Shown: positions 1 through 9,952, counted from the stretch's first letter. The stretch is 64,000 nt of DNA from ZAX-1 sp046533095 (GCA_046533095.1 JAJQRA010000035.1:62001-126000), one strand, 5' to 3'. Notes: generated by a model not told the origin, from the letters alone. Translations and numbers: made by a program.

Positions 1-2
1 AT

Positions 3-683
3 GCAAATACAAATACCGAAACGCGGGAAAGCCACATTAAGGCAGGAGATACCTTTGGCTATATAGTATCTACAAAACCGGGCATGGATACGCAGGAAAC
101 ATTGGCTACAGGAATGGATATGACAGCGATTACAATTGATGAGCCGACAATTAACACCGGAAGTATTGCTGGATTTCAGTGGGTACTGCCTAGAACCAGC
201 TCAAATCCAGAAAAGGCGATGGAGTTTTACAATCTTATGTTTACCGATGCTGATATCCAAAATTATTTTATCTATGGCATAGAAGACACGGATTATGTAA
301 AAATATCAGACAATGTAATCGGTTATCCAGAAGGTGTAGATGGTAGTAATGCAGGCTGGGTTGGAAATAGCTGGTTTGCAGGAAACTGCTATATATCGTA
401 TATATGGGATGGAAATAGTGAAGATAGCTGGAAACAACTTGAAGAATTTAATGAAGGTGCAAAGCGTTCTCCTTTATTTGGATATTTGTTTGATACTGAA
501 GTAAATAAAAATGAAATAGCAGCGATTGCGAATGCAGAAAGTAAATATAAGACATTATTAGAATCAGGAATGGCTGATCCGGAAAAAACCATAACAGAGT
601 TTATAAAAGCGATGGATGATGCAGGGGCCAATAAGGTGATAGAAGAAGCTGAAGGACAGATAGAAGTGTGGAAAGCTAAATAA
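3..683 (+). CDS. ABC transporter sugar-binding lipoprotein, C-terminal part (cut by window edge)
   Basis: The reading frame is open to the left edge, so only about the last 226 residues are present. They resemble the C-terminal half of family-1 extracellular solute-binding proteins of the LipO/DUF3502 type: a GFQWVLPRTSSNPEKAMEF stretch followed by an aromatic-rich segment and a helical tail. Such proteins sit outside the membrane as lipoproteins and hand oligosaccharides to a two-permease ABC importer. The two permease genes follow directly, and two GH3 glycosidases come next, which supports a role in saccharide uptake. The signal peptide and lipobox lie outside the window. The exact sugar cannot be told from sequence. 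Confidence 0.85.
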   Translation, partial: ANTNTETRESHIKAGDTFGYIVSTKPGMDTQETLATGMDMTAITIDEPTINTGSIAGFQWVLPRTSSNPEKAMEFYNLMFTDADIQNYFIYGIEDTDYVKISDNVIGYPEGVDGSNAGWVGNSWFAGNCYISYIWDGNSEDSWKQLEEFNEGAKRSPLFGYLFDTEVNKNEIAAIANAESKYKTLLESGMADPEKTITEFIKAMDDAGANKVIEEAEGQIEVWKAK

Positions 684-691
684 AATAAAAT

Positions 692-738
692 GGGCTGACG
701 TACTGAAAATTGCATTTAATGGTTCAGGGCGTCAGCCC
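692..738 (+). promoter_or_regulatory. Intercistronic hairpin between binding protein and permease genes
   Basis: GGGCTGACG (692-700) is perfectly complementary to CGTCAGCCC (730-738), with an inner CTGAA/TTCAG pairing (703-707 with 723-727). There is no U-tract, so it is not a full terminator. Stem-loops at this place in sugar ABC operons commonly protect the upstream mRNA, so that binding protein is made in excess over permease. That role is inferred here. Confidence 0.6.
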
Positions 739-760
739 TGAGTCTGAAAAAGGAAACCAA

Positions 761-1690
761 ATGAAAACTAAAAAAAATAATATTTTCAAAAAGACTCGTA
801 GATATTTGCCGATCTATCTTATGGTTTTGCCAGGTTTTATATATATACTAATTAACAACTATCTTCCGATGGGAGGATTAGTAATTGCTTTTAAAAATTT
901 GAACTTTCAAAAAGGCATATTAGGGAGTGATTGGGTAGGCTTTGCTAATTTCGAATATTTGTTTAAAACACCGGATGCTTTTACGATTACCCGCAATACA
1001 CTTTTGTATAATTTTACGTTTATTATATTAAATACGTTGTTTTCAATCATATTAGCGATTCTCATCAGTGAAATAACATCGAAGATATGTGTGAAGATAT
1101 ATCAAACGGTACTCCTTTTGCCTTACCTAATCTCAATGGTAATTGTCAGCTACCTGGTATATGCTCTTTTAAATACCAGTTCGGGATTTGTCAATAACAC
1201 AATATTGCCCATGTTAGGACAGGAAGTGGTTTCATGGTACACGCAAGCAAAATTTTGGCCGGTTATTTTAGCGATAACAAATAGTTGGAAAGGCGTAGGT
1301 TACATTTGCATTATTTACTTGGCTGCAATATTGGGAATTGATAGAGAAATGTATGAGGCTGCTGGTTTAGACGGCGCTGGAAAGTTAAAGCAGATTCGTT
1401 ATATTACCCTTCCAATGATTAAACCAACAATTATTGTCATGGCATTGATGTCTATTGGGCGGATTATGTATTCGGATTTTGGTTTGTTTTATCAAGTGCC
1501 GCTAGACTCAGGGGCATTACTGGATGTGACAAATACGATTGATACCTATGTATTTAGAGGATTACTTCAATTAGGTGATATTAGCATGTCGGCTGCGGCT
1601 GGTGTTTATCAATCAATTATTGGTTTCATTATGGTGTTGATAGCAAATTGGTTTACCAAAAAATATAGCAGTGAAAATGCACTGTTCTAA
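761..1690 (+). CDS. Sugar ABC transporter permease (LplB type)
   Basis: Integral membrane permease of the binding-protein-dependent type, about 309 residues. Several hydrophobic helices are evident, starting with YLPIYLMVLPGFIYILI near residue 17. The cytoplasmic EAA-like loop reads YEAAGLDGAGKLKQIRYITLP, which docks onto the ATPase. The start at 761 is preferred over an upstream ATG at 710 because AGGAAAC lies just before it and the family normally begins with a short basic stretch. No ATPase gene is nearby, as is usual for this class, which shares an MsmX-like ATPase encoded elsewhere. It is co-transcribed with the neighbouring binding protein and second permease. Confidence 0.9.
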   Translation: MKTKKNNIFKKTRRYLPIYLMVLPGFIYILINNYLPMGGLVIAFKNLNFQKGILGSDWVGFANFEYLFKTPDAFTITRNTLLYNFTFIILNTLFSIILAILISEITSKICVKIYQTVLLLPYLISMVIVSYLVYALLNTSSGFVNNTILPMLGQEVVSWYTQAKFWPVILAITNSWKGVGYICIIYLAAILGIDREMYEAAGLDGAGKLKQIRYITLPMIKPTIIVMALMSIGRIMYSDFGLFYQVPLDSGALLDVTNTIDTYVFRGLLQLGDISMSAAAGVYQSIIGFIMVLIANWFTKKYSSENALF

Positions 1691-1704
1691 TCAGGAGAGA
1701 AAAA

Positions 1705-2598
1705 ATGAAGACTAGGGATTCGAAGAGGTTTCAGATTTTTGCACATATCGTGTTGATATTATGTGCCGTTGCGGCCTTATTTCCATTTTTATTACTGATA
1801 GTATCCTCCTTAACAAATGAGGCAGATATTATTCGCAATGGCTATTCATTATTTCCTAAAAAACTCAGCTTGGCCGCTTATGAGTATATTTGGGGACAGA
1901 AAAGCCAGATTTTTCGGGCCTATGCAGTAACAATGACTGTTACGATCGCCGGAACGATTGTGGGTGTATTGATGACTGTTTTATATGCGTATGGCATTTC
2001 ACGAAAGGACTTGCCAGGGAGAAAGTTTCTATCATTTTTCCTGTTCTTTACGATGCTGTTCAATGGAGGTTTAGTGCCTACTTATTTAATGTATACAGAG
2101 TATTTTCATATGAAAAATACGCTAGCAGCTTTAATTGTTCCAAATCTGCTTTTTAATGCGTTCAATGTTATCTTAGTCAGGACATATCTGCAAGGTAATA
2201 TCCCGGATGCTTTGATCGAATCAGCTAGAATTGACGGAGCGAGTGAAACTACGATTATGTGGAAAATTGTAATGCCTCTGGCTAAGCCGATTATTGCAAC
2301 AATATCGCTTTTTGTAGCAGTAGCGTATTGGAATGATTGGATGAATGGTTTGTATTATATATCAAAACCGGAGTTATATAGCATTCAAAGTCTTCTTAAC
2401 AATATGATGAAGAATATTGAATATCTATCAAATAATCCAACAGCGGCGGGTAACATTAGCGGTCAGATTGCAAATATGCCACGTAAAACAATTTCAATGG
2501 CAATTGCAGTCGTAGGAATGCTTCCCATTTTAGTAGTGTATCCATTCATACAGAAAAATTTTGTAAAAGGCATTGCAATCGGTGCAGTGAAAGGTTAA
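1705..2598 (+). CDS. Sugar ABC transporter permease (LplC/YtcP type)
   Basis: The second permease subunit, 297 residues, of the MalG-like family. It has an N-terminal helix (residues 12-35) and further helices. Its EAA loop reads ALIESARIDGASETTIMWKI near residue 170, and it has the family's C-terminal AIGAVKG tail. An AGGAGAG ribosome site lies 7 bases before the ATG, and the gap from the upstream permease is only 14 bases. It would pair with that permease to form the channel of the importer. Confidence 0.9.
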   Translation: MKTRDSKRFQIFAHIVLILCAVAALFPFLLLIVSSLTNEADIIRNGYSLFPKKLSLAAYEYIWGQKSQIFRAYAVTMTVTIAGTIVGVLMTVLYAYGISRKDLPGRKFLSFFLFFTMLFNGGLVPTYLMYTEYFHMKNTLAALIVPNLLFNAFNVILVRTYLQGNIPDALIESARIDGASETTIMWKIVMPLAKPIIATISLFVAVAYWNDWMNGLYYISKPELYSIQSLLNNMMKNIEYLSNNPTAAGNISGQIANMPRKTISMAIAVVGMLPILVVYPFIQKNFVKGIAIGAVKG

Positions 2599-2604
2599 GT
2601 ATAG

Positions 2605-4899
2605 ATGAAAAAAATAGAAGAGTTATTAGATGAAATGACATTAGATGAGAAAATTGGACTATTATCGGGCAAAGATTTCTGGCAGAGCCAGGATTATGAG
2701 AAATATGGTATTTCATCCTTAGCAATGGCAGATGGACCTTGTGGTCTAAGAAAACAAGAAGAGGAGGAGGATCATCTGGGGATTCATAAAAGTGTCGAGG
2801 CAACGGCATTTGTATCAGGCCCACTCATCGCAGCTTCATGGGATCGGAACCTTGCAGAGCTTTTAGGTGCTACACTTGGAGAAGAAGCGAGTTCCATGGG
2901 AATTTCATTATTATTGGGTCCTGCGGTAAATATCCAGCGTTCACCATTATGTGGTAGGAATTTTGAATACTATTCGGAAGACCCTTATCTTACCGGTGAT
3001 ATAGCATATGCCTGTGTGAATGGGATTCAAAAGCAGGGTGTTGGGGCGTGTATCAAGCATTTTGCGGCGAACAATCAAGAGACGGAAAGAGAATATATTA
3101 ATGAAATTATCGATGAACGCACATTAAGGGAAATTTATCTGACAGCCTTTGAAAAGGCAATAAAGGAAGCAAAACCATGGGCAGTTATGACTGCATTAAA
3201 TAAAGTAAACGGAGACTTCGGTGCTGAGCACAAGGGGCTTCTAGTGGATCTTTTGCGGGATGAATGGGGATATGAGGGGATTACCATTTCTGATTGGTTT
3301 GGCATTGATAATCGGGCGAAAGCCTTAGCGGCGGGATTAGATTTAGAGATGCCGACTTCTTGTGGAATTGGAGCGAAACGCATAAATGCCGGATTGCAGT
3401 CAGGAATTTTATCGGAACATGATATACAAAAAGCATGTAGAAGGATTCTAAGATGTATTGTAAAAGATGATAAAGTAAGAAGGCCCCAAGGTGGATTTGA
3501 TCAGGAAAAACACCATAGAATAGCTAGAAAAGCGGCGGAAGAAGGTTCTGTGCTACTTAAAAACGAAAGGAATATATTACCCCTGGAGCGTGGAGATAAA
3601 ATTACAGTGATTGGTGAATATGCGATGAAAGCCAGATTTCAAATGGAAGGCAGCGCCAAAGTGATTCCGACAATGGTTGATCAACCGCTAGACTGCATAC
3701 GTGATATCTCTGCGGAACCTGTTTGTTATGCAAAAGGCTATTCGACAGGAGTAGCCGATGAACAGGAGCTGCTGATACAAGAGGCGGTAAAAGCGGCGCA
3801 GATTTCAGAGAAGGCGATTGTATTTTTGGCAATTCCGGAAGGCGTGGAGAGTGAGGGACACGATCGAAAAAATATTGCCCTGCCTTCTAACCAAGTGCGT
3901 TTGTTGGAGCAGGTTTTGCAGGTGCAAAAGAATGTTATCGTCATTCTTTTTAATGGCGCGCCGATTGAGATGCCATGGATAGATAGGGTGCCTGCAGTTA
4001 TGGAATGCTTTCTAGGAGGCCAGGCAATTGGAAGTGCGATAGCAAAACTGCTGTACGGCAAATCCAATCCCTCAGGCAAGTTACCGGTAAGCTTTCCTGT
4101 TAAATTAGAAGATACGCCATGTTATTTCGATTTTCCGGGTGATAAAGAAACGGTTAACTATTCAGAAGGTGTTTTTGTTGGGTATCGATATTATGAAAAA
4201 CGTGCAGTAGAGACATTGTTTGCTTTTGGGCATGGCCTAAGCTATACAACATTTGATTATAGTAAGATGAAAGTACAGAATAAGGAAGGCGATCTGATAG
4301 CACAGTACCTTGATAATCAAGAAATAGCAATAGAAGTATTGATAAAAAACAGTGGAATGAGAGCGGGAGCGGAAGTTGTTCAATTATATGTAGGGATGTT
4401 TGATTCTAGCGTCAAAAAACCAGTAAAAGAACTGAAAGGATTTGAGAAGATATGGCTAGAACCGGGAGAAGAAGGGAAGGTTGTCTTTATTCTCAATAAA
4501 AGAAGTTTTGCATATTACCGAACAGAAATTAATGATTGGTACACTGATCCAGGTGAATACAAGATTATGATTGGAAGCTCTTCAACAGATATACGTTTAG
4601 CTGATTCGCTAAATGTTAGTCCAGAGAAAATAATTCCGAAACGTCTTACGGGATGGTCTACGATAGGAGATTTGAGATCTTTTCCTAAGGGGAGGGAACT
4701 CTTTGAACAATGGAAAGAAGTGGTTCTTGAACATTCTGTTATGGAGGAAATAACGCAATGTTTTAAACGGGATGAAAACGATGAAGAGCTAAATAAAATT
4801 GCATTACGTTTTCTGACGTTAGCAACGAACAGCATAATTGACTATGATGCAATGAAAAGTGGCTTGGAGCAGTGTAATAGAGAACGATTTGGACTATGA
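2605..4899 (+). CDS. Glycoside hydrolase family 3 beta-glycosidase
   Basis: Protein of 764 residues with the GH3 order: N-terminal (beta/alpha)8 domain, alpha/beta sandwich and C-terminal fibronectin-III-like domain (SGMRAGAEVVQLYVG region). Diagnostic stretches are GRNFEYYSEDPYLTG, IKHFAANNQE and ISDW, where Asp230 is the predicted nucleophile. There is no signal peptide, so it probably cleaves imported oligosaccharides in the cytoplasm. It lies 6 bases after the permease gene and just ahead of a second GH3 gene. GH3 enzymes range over beta-glucosidase, xylosidase and N-acetylglucosaminidase, so the specificity is open. Confidence 0.9.
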   Translation: MKKIEELLDEMTLDEKIGLLSGKDFWQSQDYEKYGISSLAMADGPCGLRKQEEEEDHLGIHKSVEATAFVSGPLIAASWDRNLAELLGATLGEEASSMGISLLLGPAVNIQRSPLCGRNFEYYSEDPYLTGDIAYACVNGIQKQGVGACIKHFAANNQETEREYINEIIDERTLREIYLTAFEKAIKEAKPWAVMTALNKVNGDFGAEHKGLLVDLLRDEWGYEGITISDWFGIDNRAKALAAGLDLEMPTSCGIGAKRINAGLQSGILSEHDIQKACRRILRCIVKDDKVRRPQGGFDQEKHHRIARKAAEEGSVLLKNERNILPLERGDKITVIGEYAMKARFQMEGSAKVIPTMVDQPLDCIRDISAEPVCYAKGYSTGVADEQELLIQEAVKAAQISEKAIVFLAIPEGVESEGHDRKNIALPSNQVRLLEQVLQVQKNVIVILFNGAPIEMPWIDRVPAVMECFLGGQAIGSAIAKLLYGKSNPSGKLPVSFPVKLEDTPCYFDFPGDKETVNYSEGVFVGYRYYEKRAVETLFAFGHGLSYTTFDYSKMKVQNKEGDLIAQYLDNQEIAIEVLIKNSGMRAGAEVVQLYVGMFDSSVKKPVKELKGFEKIWLEPGEEGKVVFILNKRSFAYYRTEINDWYTDPGEYKIMIGSSSTDIRLADSLNVSPEKIIPKRLTGWSTIGDLRSFPKGRELFEQWKEVVLEHSVMEEITQCFKRDENDEELNKIALRFLTLATNSIIDYDAMKSGLEQCNRERFGL

Positions 4900-4909
4900 A
4901 GAGGATGAT

Positions 4910-7117
4910 ATGACGGAAAAAAAACTAAAAAAATTATTGCAAAGCATGTCTCTAACTGAAAAAATTAATCAGATGCTTCAAGTATCTGGTGAATTTTTAA
5001 CGGAAGAGACCGTGTTAACGGGTCCTATGAAGCAGAAGGGATTTACGGAAGAAAATATCGGTCTGGCAGGATCTGTGATTGGTGTTCATGGGGCTCAGAA
5101 GGTCAGAGAAATACAATCTGCCTATCTTACAAAGCATCCCCATAGGATCCCGCTTCTTTTCATGATGGACGTAATTAACGGATATCGGACTATCTTTCCT
5201 ATTCCATTGGGACAGGGGGCAACATTTGACCCCGAGCTTTCCTGCAAATGTGCTGCAGTGGCGGCGAAAGAAGCGGCAGTGAGTGGAATCCATGTAACTT
5301 TTGCACCAATGGTAGATCTTGTTCGTGATGCGCGTTGGGGGAGGGTTATGGAATCAACAGGAGAAGATCCTTACCTGAACAGTTTATTTGCAGAAGCAAA
5401 CGTGAAAGGATTACAAGGAGAAACGTTGAGCGATGAATACCAAATAGCAGCTTGTATTAAGCATTTTGCCGCATATGGTGCGCCAACAGCCGGAAGAGAT
5501 TATAATACGGTGGAGTTGTCAGAACATACATTGAGACAGTTTTACCTGCCAGCATATGAGGCGGGGATATCTGCTGGAGCAGGACTGGTAATGACAGCTT
5601 TTAATACAATTAATGGGATTCCTGCTAGTGGGAATCAGTGGCTGATGAAAAATGTGTTACGTGACGAGATGAAATTTGAAGGAGTTTTAATTTCTGACTG
5701 GGGAGCGATTGAGGAAATGGTTGCGCATGGTTATTGCGAGAATCGTGAAGAAGCGGCGTTAAGGGCAATGAATGCGGGAGTAGATATTGATATGATGACT
5801 GGCGTGTATTCGGAGAACTTGTCAGAATTAGTTGTTGAGGGCAGAGTGAATGAAGAGGAAATTGATCAAGCGGCCTATCGAATTTTGCAGCTGAAAAATC
5901 GTTTGGGATTGTTTGAGAAACCTTTTAAGGATGCCAGTGTTGAAAAGGAAAAAGAGATTATATTATGTGAAGAGAATCGTTTATTAGCACGAAACGCGGC
6001 GGCGAAATCATTTGTATTATTAAAGAACGAGAAACTTTTGCCAATTAGAAAGACGGACAAGATTGCATTTATAGGACCATATGTAAATACCAGAGATTTA
6101 TCTGGTTCTTGGTCATTTACAGGTGATTCTGCCGATGTTAAAACGATTGAAGAAGTGGTGAAGGAGCGTTTTGGTTCTAGTGCTGTATGCCTGCCGGGGA
6201 GCAGGATGCTAGATAAAGGGATCAATCTTCAAGGTTTTCAGGATTTTACAAACGAAAGCAGCACTAGGGAACAAGAACAAGACATGTTAGAAAAAGCGGT
6301 TGAAGAAGCTGGTAAAGCAGATTTAGTTATTATGGCTTTGGGAGAACATTACCTTCAGTCGGGCGAGGCTACGAGTCGGGGAGAGCTTGAGATTCCAGAG
6401 GTTCAGTTGAATTTATTTAAACGCATCTGTGAAGTAAACAAAAATGTAGCAGTAGTGCTTTTTTCAGGACGTCCACTTGACCTTCGCAGAATTGCTATAA
6501 AAGCAAATGCAGTGCTACAGGTATGGTTTCCTGGAACAGAGGGGGCAGAAGCGATTATTGATGTCTTAACCGGTGCGGTTAATCCTTCAGGAAAATTGCC
6601 GATTAGCTTTCCTTATAGCGTAGGACAGGTACCGATTCATTATAATGAATATTTAACCGGGCGTCCTTTTGATGAAGAGTCCTTACAAGAGCGTTTTCGT
6701 TCTAAATATATAGATGTACCAAATGAGCCTCTATTTCCGTTTGGCTATGGGTTAAGCTATACAACATTTCGCATATCCAATATTACGTTGTCAAAGTCAG
6801 AATTAAAAGCTGGGGAGAAGTTATCAGCCAGTGTAGAGATAGAGAATACGGGAATGATAACCGGTACAGAAGTATTGCAATTATATATCAGAGACGTTGT
6901 AGCCAGTGTAGTGCGGCCGATTAAAGAGTTGAAATGTATCCGAAAAGTTACTTTGCAGCCCAAGCAGAAAATAGAGGTTAATTTTGTTATTGATGAAACG
7001 ATGCTTCGATTTTATACAGCGCAGGGAAAGTGGGAAAGTGAGCCGGGGCTATTCAAGCTATATATCGGTAATAGTAGCAAAAGTAGCACATGTAAAGAAC
7101 TGATGCTGGTACCATAA
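4910..7117 (+). CDS. Glycoside hydrolase family 3 beta-glucosidase (BglX-like)
   Basis: Protein of 735 residues from the ATG at 4910, which has GAGG upstream. An earlier in-frame ATG at 4859 would overlap the previous gene and lacks a good ribosome site. GH3 marks are DARWGRVMESTGEDPYLNS, IKHFAAYGAP and ISDWGAIEEM (predicted nucleophile Asp263), followed by a sandwich domain ending in PFGYGLSYTTF and an FnIII-like end. The lack of a signal sequence suggests intracellular action on sugars brought in by the upstream importer. It diverges clearly from the neighbouring GH3, so the two probably split substrate linkages rather than being a recent duplication. Confidence 0.9.
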   Translation: MTEKKLKKLLQSMSLTEKINQMLQVSGEFLTEETVLTGPMKQKGFTEENIGLAGSVIGVHGAQKVREIQSAYLTKHPHRIPLLFMMDVINGYRTIFPIPLGQGATFDPELSCKCAAVAAKEAAVSGIHVTFAPMVDLVRDARWGRVMESTGEDPYLNSLFAEANVKGLQGETLSDEYQIAACIKHFAAYGAPTAGRDYNTVELSEHTLRQFYLPAYEAGISAGAGLVMTAFNTINGIPASGNQWLMKNVLRDEMKFEGVLISDWGAIEEMVAHGYCENREEAALRAMNAGVDIDMMTGVYSENLSELVVEGRVNEEEIDQAAYRILQLKNRLGLFEKPFKDASVEKEKEIILCEENRLLARNAAAKSFVLLKNEKLLPIRKTDKIAFIGPYVNTRDLSGSWSFTGDSADVKTIEEVVKERFGSSAVCLPGSRMLDKGINLQGFQDFTNESSTREQEQDMLEKAVEEAGKADLVIMALGEHYLQSGEATSRGELEIPEVQLNLFKRICEVNKNVAVVLFSGRPLDLRRIAIKANAVLQVWFPGTEGAEAIIDVLTGAVNPSGKLPISFPYSVGQVPIHYNEYLTGRPFDEESLQERFRSKYIDVPNEPLFPFGYGLSYTTFRISNITLSKSELKAGEKLSASVEIENTGMITGTEVLQLYIRDVVASVVRPIKELKCIRKVTLQPKQKIEVNFVIDETMLRFYTAQGKWESEPGLFKLYIGNSSKSSTCKELMLVP

Positions 7118-7210
7118 TGAAATTAAAACGAAATGTGTTTATGACTGCAATAGAGTAGCGCAAGTGTACTCCGGGAAGAAAGGATATAACCTGACTTTTA
7201 TAGTAAAAAA

Positions 7211-7260
7211 AGTAGTGAGAGCCTTTGAAAGTAGGAATATCAGGGTTCTCACTACTTTTA
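7211..7260 (+). terminator. Rho-independent terminator of the sugar/GH3 operon
   Basis: AGTAGTGAGA (7211-7220) pairs perfectly with TCTCACTACT (7247-7256), followed by TTTTA. It lies about 95 bases after the second GH3 stop. Confidence 0.8.
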
Positions 7261-7423
7261 TATCAAAAAAACTTTGTTATGAAACAACGATGTTTTTAGA
7301 AATTTGTTAAAACAGATATAATGTAGAAGAAGCAAAGGTAGCATAAATGCATAGTTTGTATTATAATAAATGATACACGAATAACAGATATACTAGAACA
7401 TAACATGGAGGAGGGAAATTCTC

Positions 7424-8788
7424 TTGAAAAAAACGACTGACACAACAACGCAACTAGGTGTAGACCCGATTTGGCGGCTTATTCTCCGCTTTTCATTGCC
7501 GTCTATTATTTCTATGACCGTTGCTTCTTTTTACTATCTTGTAGACAGGGTGTTCATCGGACGGTATGTGGGTGAAGTGGCACTTGGAGGGCTGACGGTA
7601 GCCTATCCGTTTACCATGATTCTATTTGCATTCAACGCGCTGTTTGCCATTGGCGGATCTGCACTGATCTCGATACAATTTGGGCAGAAAAAGGAGGATG
7701 AGGCACAGCAGGTTTTCGGCAATATGGTTACATTGCTCATGGTGTCAACACTGTTCTTTGTTAGTATTTCCCTAATTTTTGTTGTTCCTATACTGAAGTT
7801 GATGGGGGCAACAAAGAGCATTTTACCATATGCAATACCCTATATGCGGATTGTCCTTTTGGGGCTTCTGGTTCAAATGCCGTCTTTTGCAATGGCATCG
7901 CTTGCCCGCGTGGAGGGCAAACCGCGCCTTGCTATGACGACGCAGCTGATCGCAGGGGTATCGAATATAGTTTTGGACTATATTTTCGTTGTGGTATTCC
8001 ATTGGGGTGTACAGGGCGCGGCTGGGGCTACACTCGTTGGCCAAGCCATTGGGTTCACGATTTTGCTTTTTCACTTTTTTATACGGAAAAGAAGTCTACT
8101 GCACTTCCACGCTCGTAATCTTTTGCTAAGATTCGGAATCGTAAAGCAGATCTGTGCCATTGGATCATCCAATTTCTTTACGCAGCTTGGTACAAGCGTC
8201 TCGAGCGTATTTTTGATTGCCTCTCTTGGAAGGTATGGCGGGGATGCCGCTATCTCATCAATGGGGGCATTGACCAGTCTAATATCGCTGGTGATGATGC
8301 CCCTATTCGGATTGCAGCAAGGGGTAGGTCCGATCGTTGGCTATAACCATGGCATGAAGCAAAACGCGAGGGTCAGGCGGACGGTTCTGCTTGGCATCAT
8401 TGGAGGCAGTATATTCTCGGTGTTTGTTTTTTTGCTCATGGAGCTATTTCCAGCCGTTTTCGCATCATTTTTTATCGACCCTACTTCTGCTACGATTGAA
8501 CTTTGTGCCCATGCAATCAGAATCAATGTGGCGACACTTCCATTTTTGTCCATTTTAATTATCGGAGCAAGCTATTTTCAATCTACCGCACAGGCGCTAA
8601 AGGCGTTTGTACTTAGCGTTAGCCGGACAGTGATTTTCCTGATTCCTGCCATACTGATTCTGCCACCGTTTTTTAAATTGGATGGGGTGTGGGCGGCACA
8701 GCCTGTTGCGGATGCAATGTCTACGTTGCTTGCAGTCATATTGATTTCTCATTCTTTGATAAGTATGAAAAAATCGGAATCAATTTGA
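7424..8788 (+). CDS. MATE family efflux transporter
   Basis: A 454-residue polytopic membrane protein with twelve hydrophobic segments in two similar halves. MATE features include PSIISMTVASFYYLVDRVFIGRYVG at the N-terminus (read in pieces) and GLQQGVGPIVGYNHG in the second half. MATE carriers expel drugs, dyes or metabolites using Na+ or H+ gradients. The start is TTG, with GGAGGAGGG eight bases upstream. It stands alone between a terminator and a tRNA gene. The substrate is not predictable. Confidence 0.9.
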   Translation: MKKTTDTTTQLGVDPIWRLILRFSLPSIISMTVASFYYLVDRVFIGRYVGEVALGGLTVAYPFTMILFAFNALFAIGGSALISIQFGQKKEDEAQQVFGNMVTLLMVSTLFFVSISLIFVVPILKLMGATKSILPYAIPYMRIVLLGLLVQMPSFAMASLARVEGKPRLAMTTQLIAGVSNIVLDYIFVVVFHWGVQGAAGATLVGQAIGFTILLFHFFIRKRSLLHFHARNLLLRFGIVKQICAIGSSNFFTQLGTSVSSVFLIASLGRYGGDAAISSMGALTSLISLVMMPLFGLQQGVGPIVGYNHGMKQNARVRRTVLLGIIGGSIFSVFVFLLMELFPAVFASFFIDPTSATIELCAHAIRINVATLPFLSILIIGASYFQSTAQALKAFVLSVSRTVIFLIPAILILPPFFKLDGVWAAQPVADAMSTLLAVILISHSLISMKKSESI

Positions 8789-8813
8789 GCTTTTACAAAT
8801 TGATTCCGATTTG
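8773..8813 (+). terminator. Terminator overlapping the MATE stop codon
   Basis: A 15-bp perfect stem (ATCGGAATCAATTTG with CAAATTGATTCCGAT, 8773-8787 and 8796-8810) contains part of the TGA stop. Only a short T-run follows, so termination is likely but not certain. Confidence 0.65.
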
Positions 8814-8890
8814 TATAGATGTCGCCAATATATCCTTTCTTCTCATTCTCTACTTCAACTTTTAGAAGTTTAAAAAATGCAAAAAACTGC

Positions 8891-8919
8891 TTGCAATTTT
8901 CTTTTAAATCAGATACAAT
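8891..8919 (+). promoter_or_regulatory. Sigma-A promoter of tRNA-Gln
   Basis: TTGCAA (8891-8896), 17-base spacer, TACAAT (8914-8919). The tRNA begins 18 bases downstream. Confidence 0.8.
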
Positions 8920-8937
8920 ATATCTTGTTGAAAACAG

Positions 8938-9009
8938 TGGCCCATCGCCAAACGGTAAGGCAACGGACTCTGACTCCGTCATTTCAAGGTTCAAATCCTT
9001 GTGGGCCAG
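8938..9009 (+). tRNA. tRNA-Gln (CTG)
   Basis: Cloverleaf of 72 nt: acceptor TGGCCCA/TGGGCCA, anticodon loop CTCTGAC with anticodon CTG, T-loop GGTTCAAATCC. CCA is not encoded. It resembles the second tRNA-Gln at 30008. Confidence 0.95.
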
Positions 9010-9014
9010 CTTGG

Positions 9015-9043
9015 AACCATCACACGTATGTGATGGTTTTTTC
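9015..9043 (+). terminator. tRNA-Gln terminator
   Basis: AACCATCACA / TGTGATGGTT stem (9015-9024, 9029-9038) with a 4-base loop and a T-run. Confidence 0.9.
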
Positions 9044-9169
9044 TACTTTGCAGGAGTCCATAGCATTCCCGAAAAGAGACTCTCTAAGGTAACAATAGAT
9101 AAAAATAACGTAAAAATGCTCCACAAGATATGCACGCGCTAAATATTATTTCGAAAGTGAGGGGAATTT

Positions 9170-9895
9170 ATGTATAGTTTTGAAAGCAGAATACGCTATA
9201 GTGAAATAGATTATGAGGGAATCATTAAATTTGATGCGATCTTAGATTATTATCAGGATTGCAGTACCTTTCATTCTGAGGAACTAGGTGTGGGAATGGA
9301 CGTTATGGCAGAGTGGCAGGTGGCGTGGATTTTGTCGTCATGGCAGGTTGTCGTAAAACGATATCCCAAAATGGGTGAAAAAATAAAAATTGGTACATGG
9401 CCATATCAGTTTCGGGGATTTATGGGGAATCGTAATTTTGTGATGGAAGACGAGGAGGGCAAAAAAATCGCTTATGCAAATTCAATTTGGGTACTCTTGG
9501 ATCTAACTACAGGGAAACCAAAAAAAGCAATGCCGCAGATGCTAGAAGCGTATCAACTAGAACCGCAGCTTTTAATGAACTGTGAATCGCGTAAAATTAG
9601 TGTACCAAAAGAGCTTAAGAAGTATCCCTCATTTCCAGTGCATAAATATCATATAGATACAAATATGCATGTGAATAATGCAAAATATATTTTAATGGCA
9701 CAAGAGTACCTGCCAACTGGTTTTAAAATTGGTCAAATGAGGGCTGAATATAGAAAAGCGGCTGTTTATGGAGATGTCATTTATCCAAGCGTAAGTATTG
9801 GGGATGAAGATGGGAGGATCACCATTGTACTAGCTAACGAGGAGGCAAAACCCTATGCAGTGATTGAACTGGAGAAAAAAATGGAACAAGGATAA
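9170..9895 (+). CDS. Acyl-ACP thioesterase
   Basis: A 241-residue double-hotdog protein of the FatA/FatB-like bacterial thioesterase family. The N-terminus MYSFESRIRYSEIDYEG is typical of the first hotdog. The second hotdog shows VHKYHIDTNMHVNNAKYI, with the conserved Asn-His region expected to form the active site. The enzyme hydrolyses fatty acyl-ACP to release free fatty acids in the cytoplasm. A GAGGGGAA ribosome site precedes the ATG. It may be co-transcribed with the following S1 protein (57-base gap), although no functional link is evident. Confidence 0.9.
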   Translation: MYSFESRIRYSEIDYEGIIKFDAILDYYQDCSTFHSEELGVGMDVMAEWQVAWILSSWQVVVKRYPKMGEKIKIGTWPYQFRGFMGNRNFVMEDEEGKKIAYANSIWVLLDLTTGKPKKAMPQMLEAYQLEPQLLMNCESRKISVPKELKKYPSFPVHKYHIDTNMHVNNAKYILMAQEYLPTGFKIGQMRAEYRKAAVYGDVIYPSVSIGDEDGRITIVLANEEAKPYAVIELEKKMEQG

Positions 9896-9952
9896 GTATT
9901 TAAAATATAGTTGCATGGCGTATCATGTGACATACAAATTGGAGGAGTGTAA

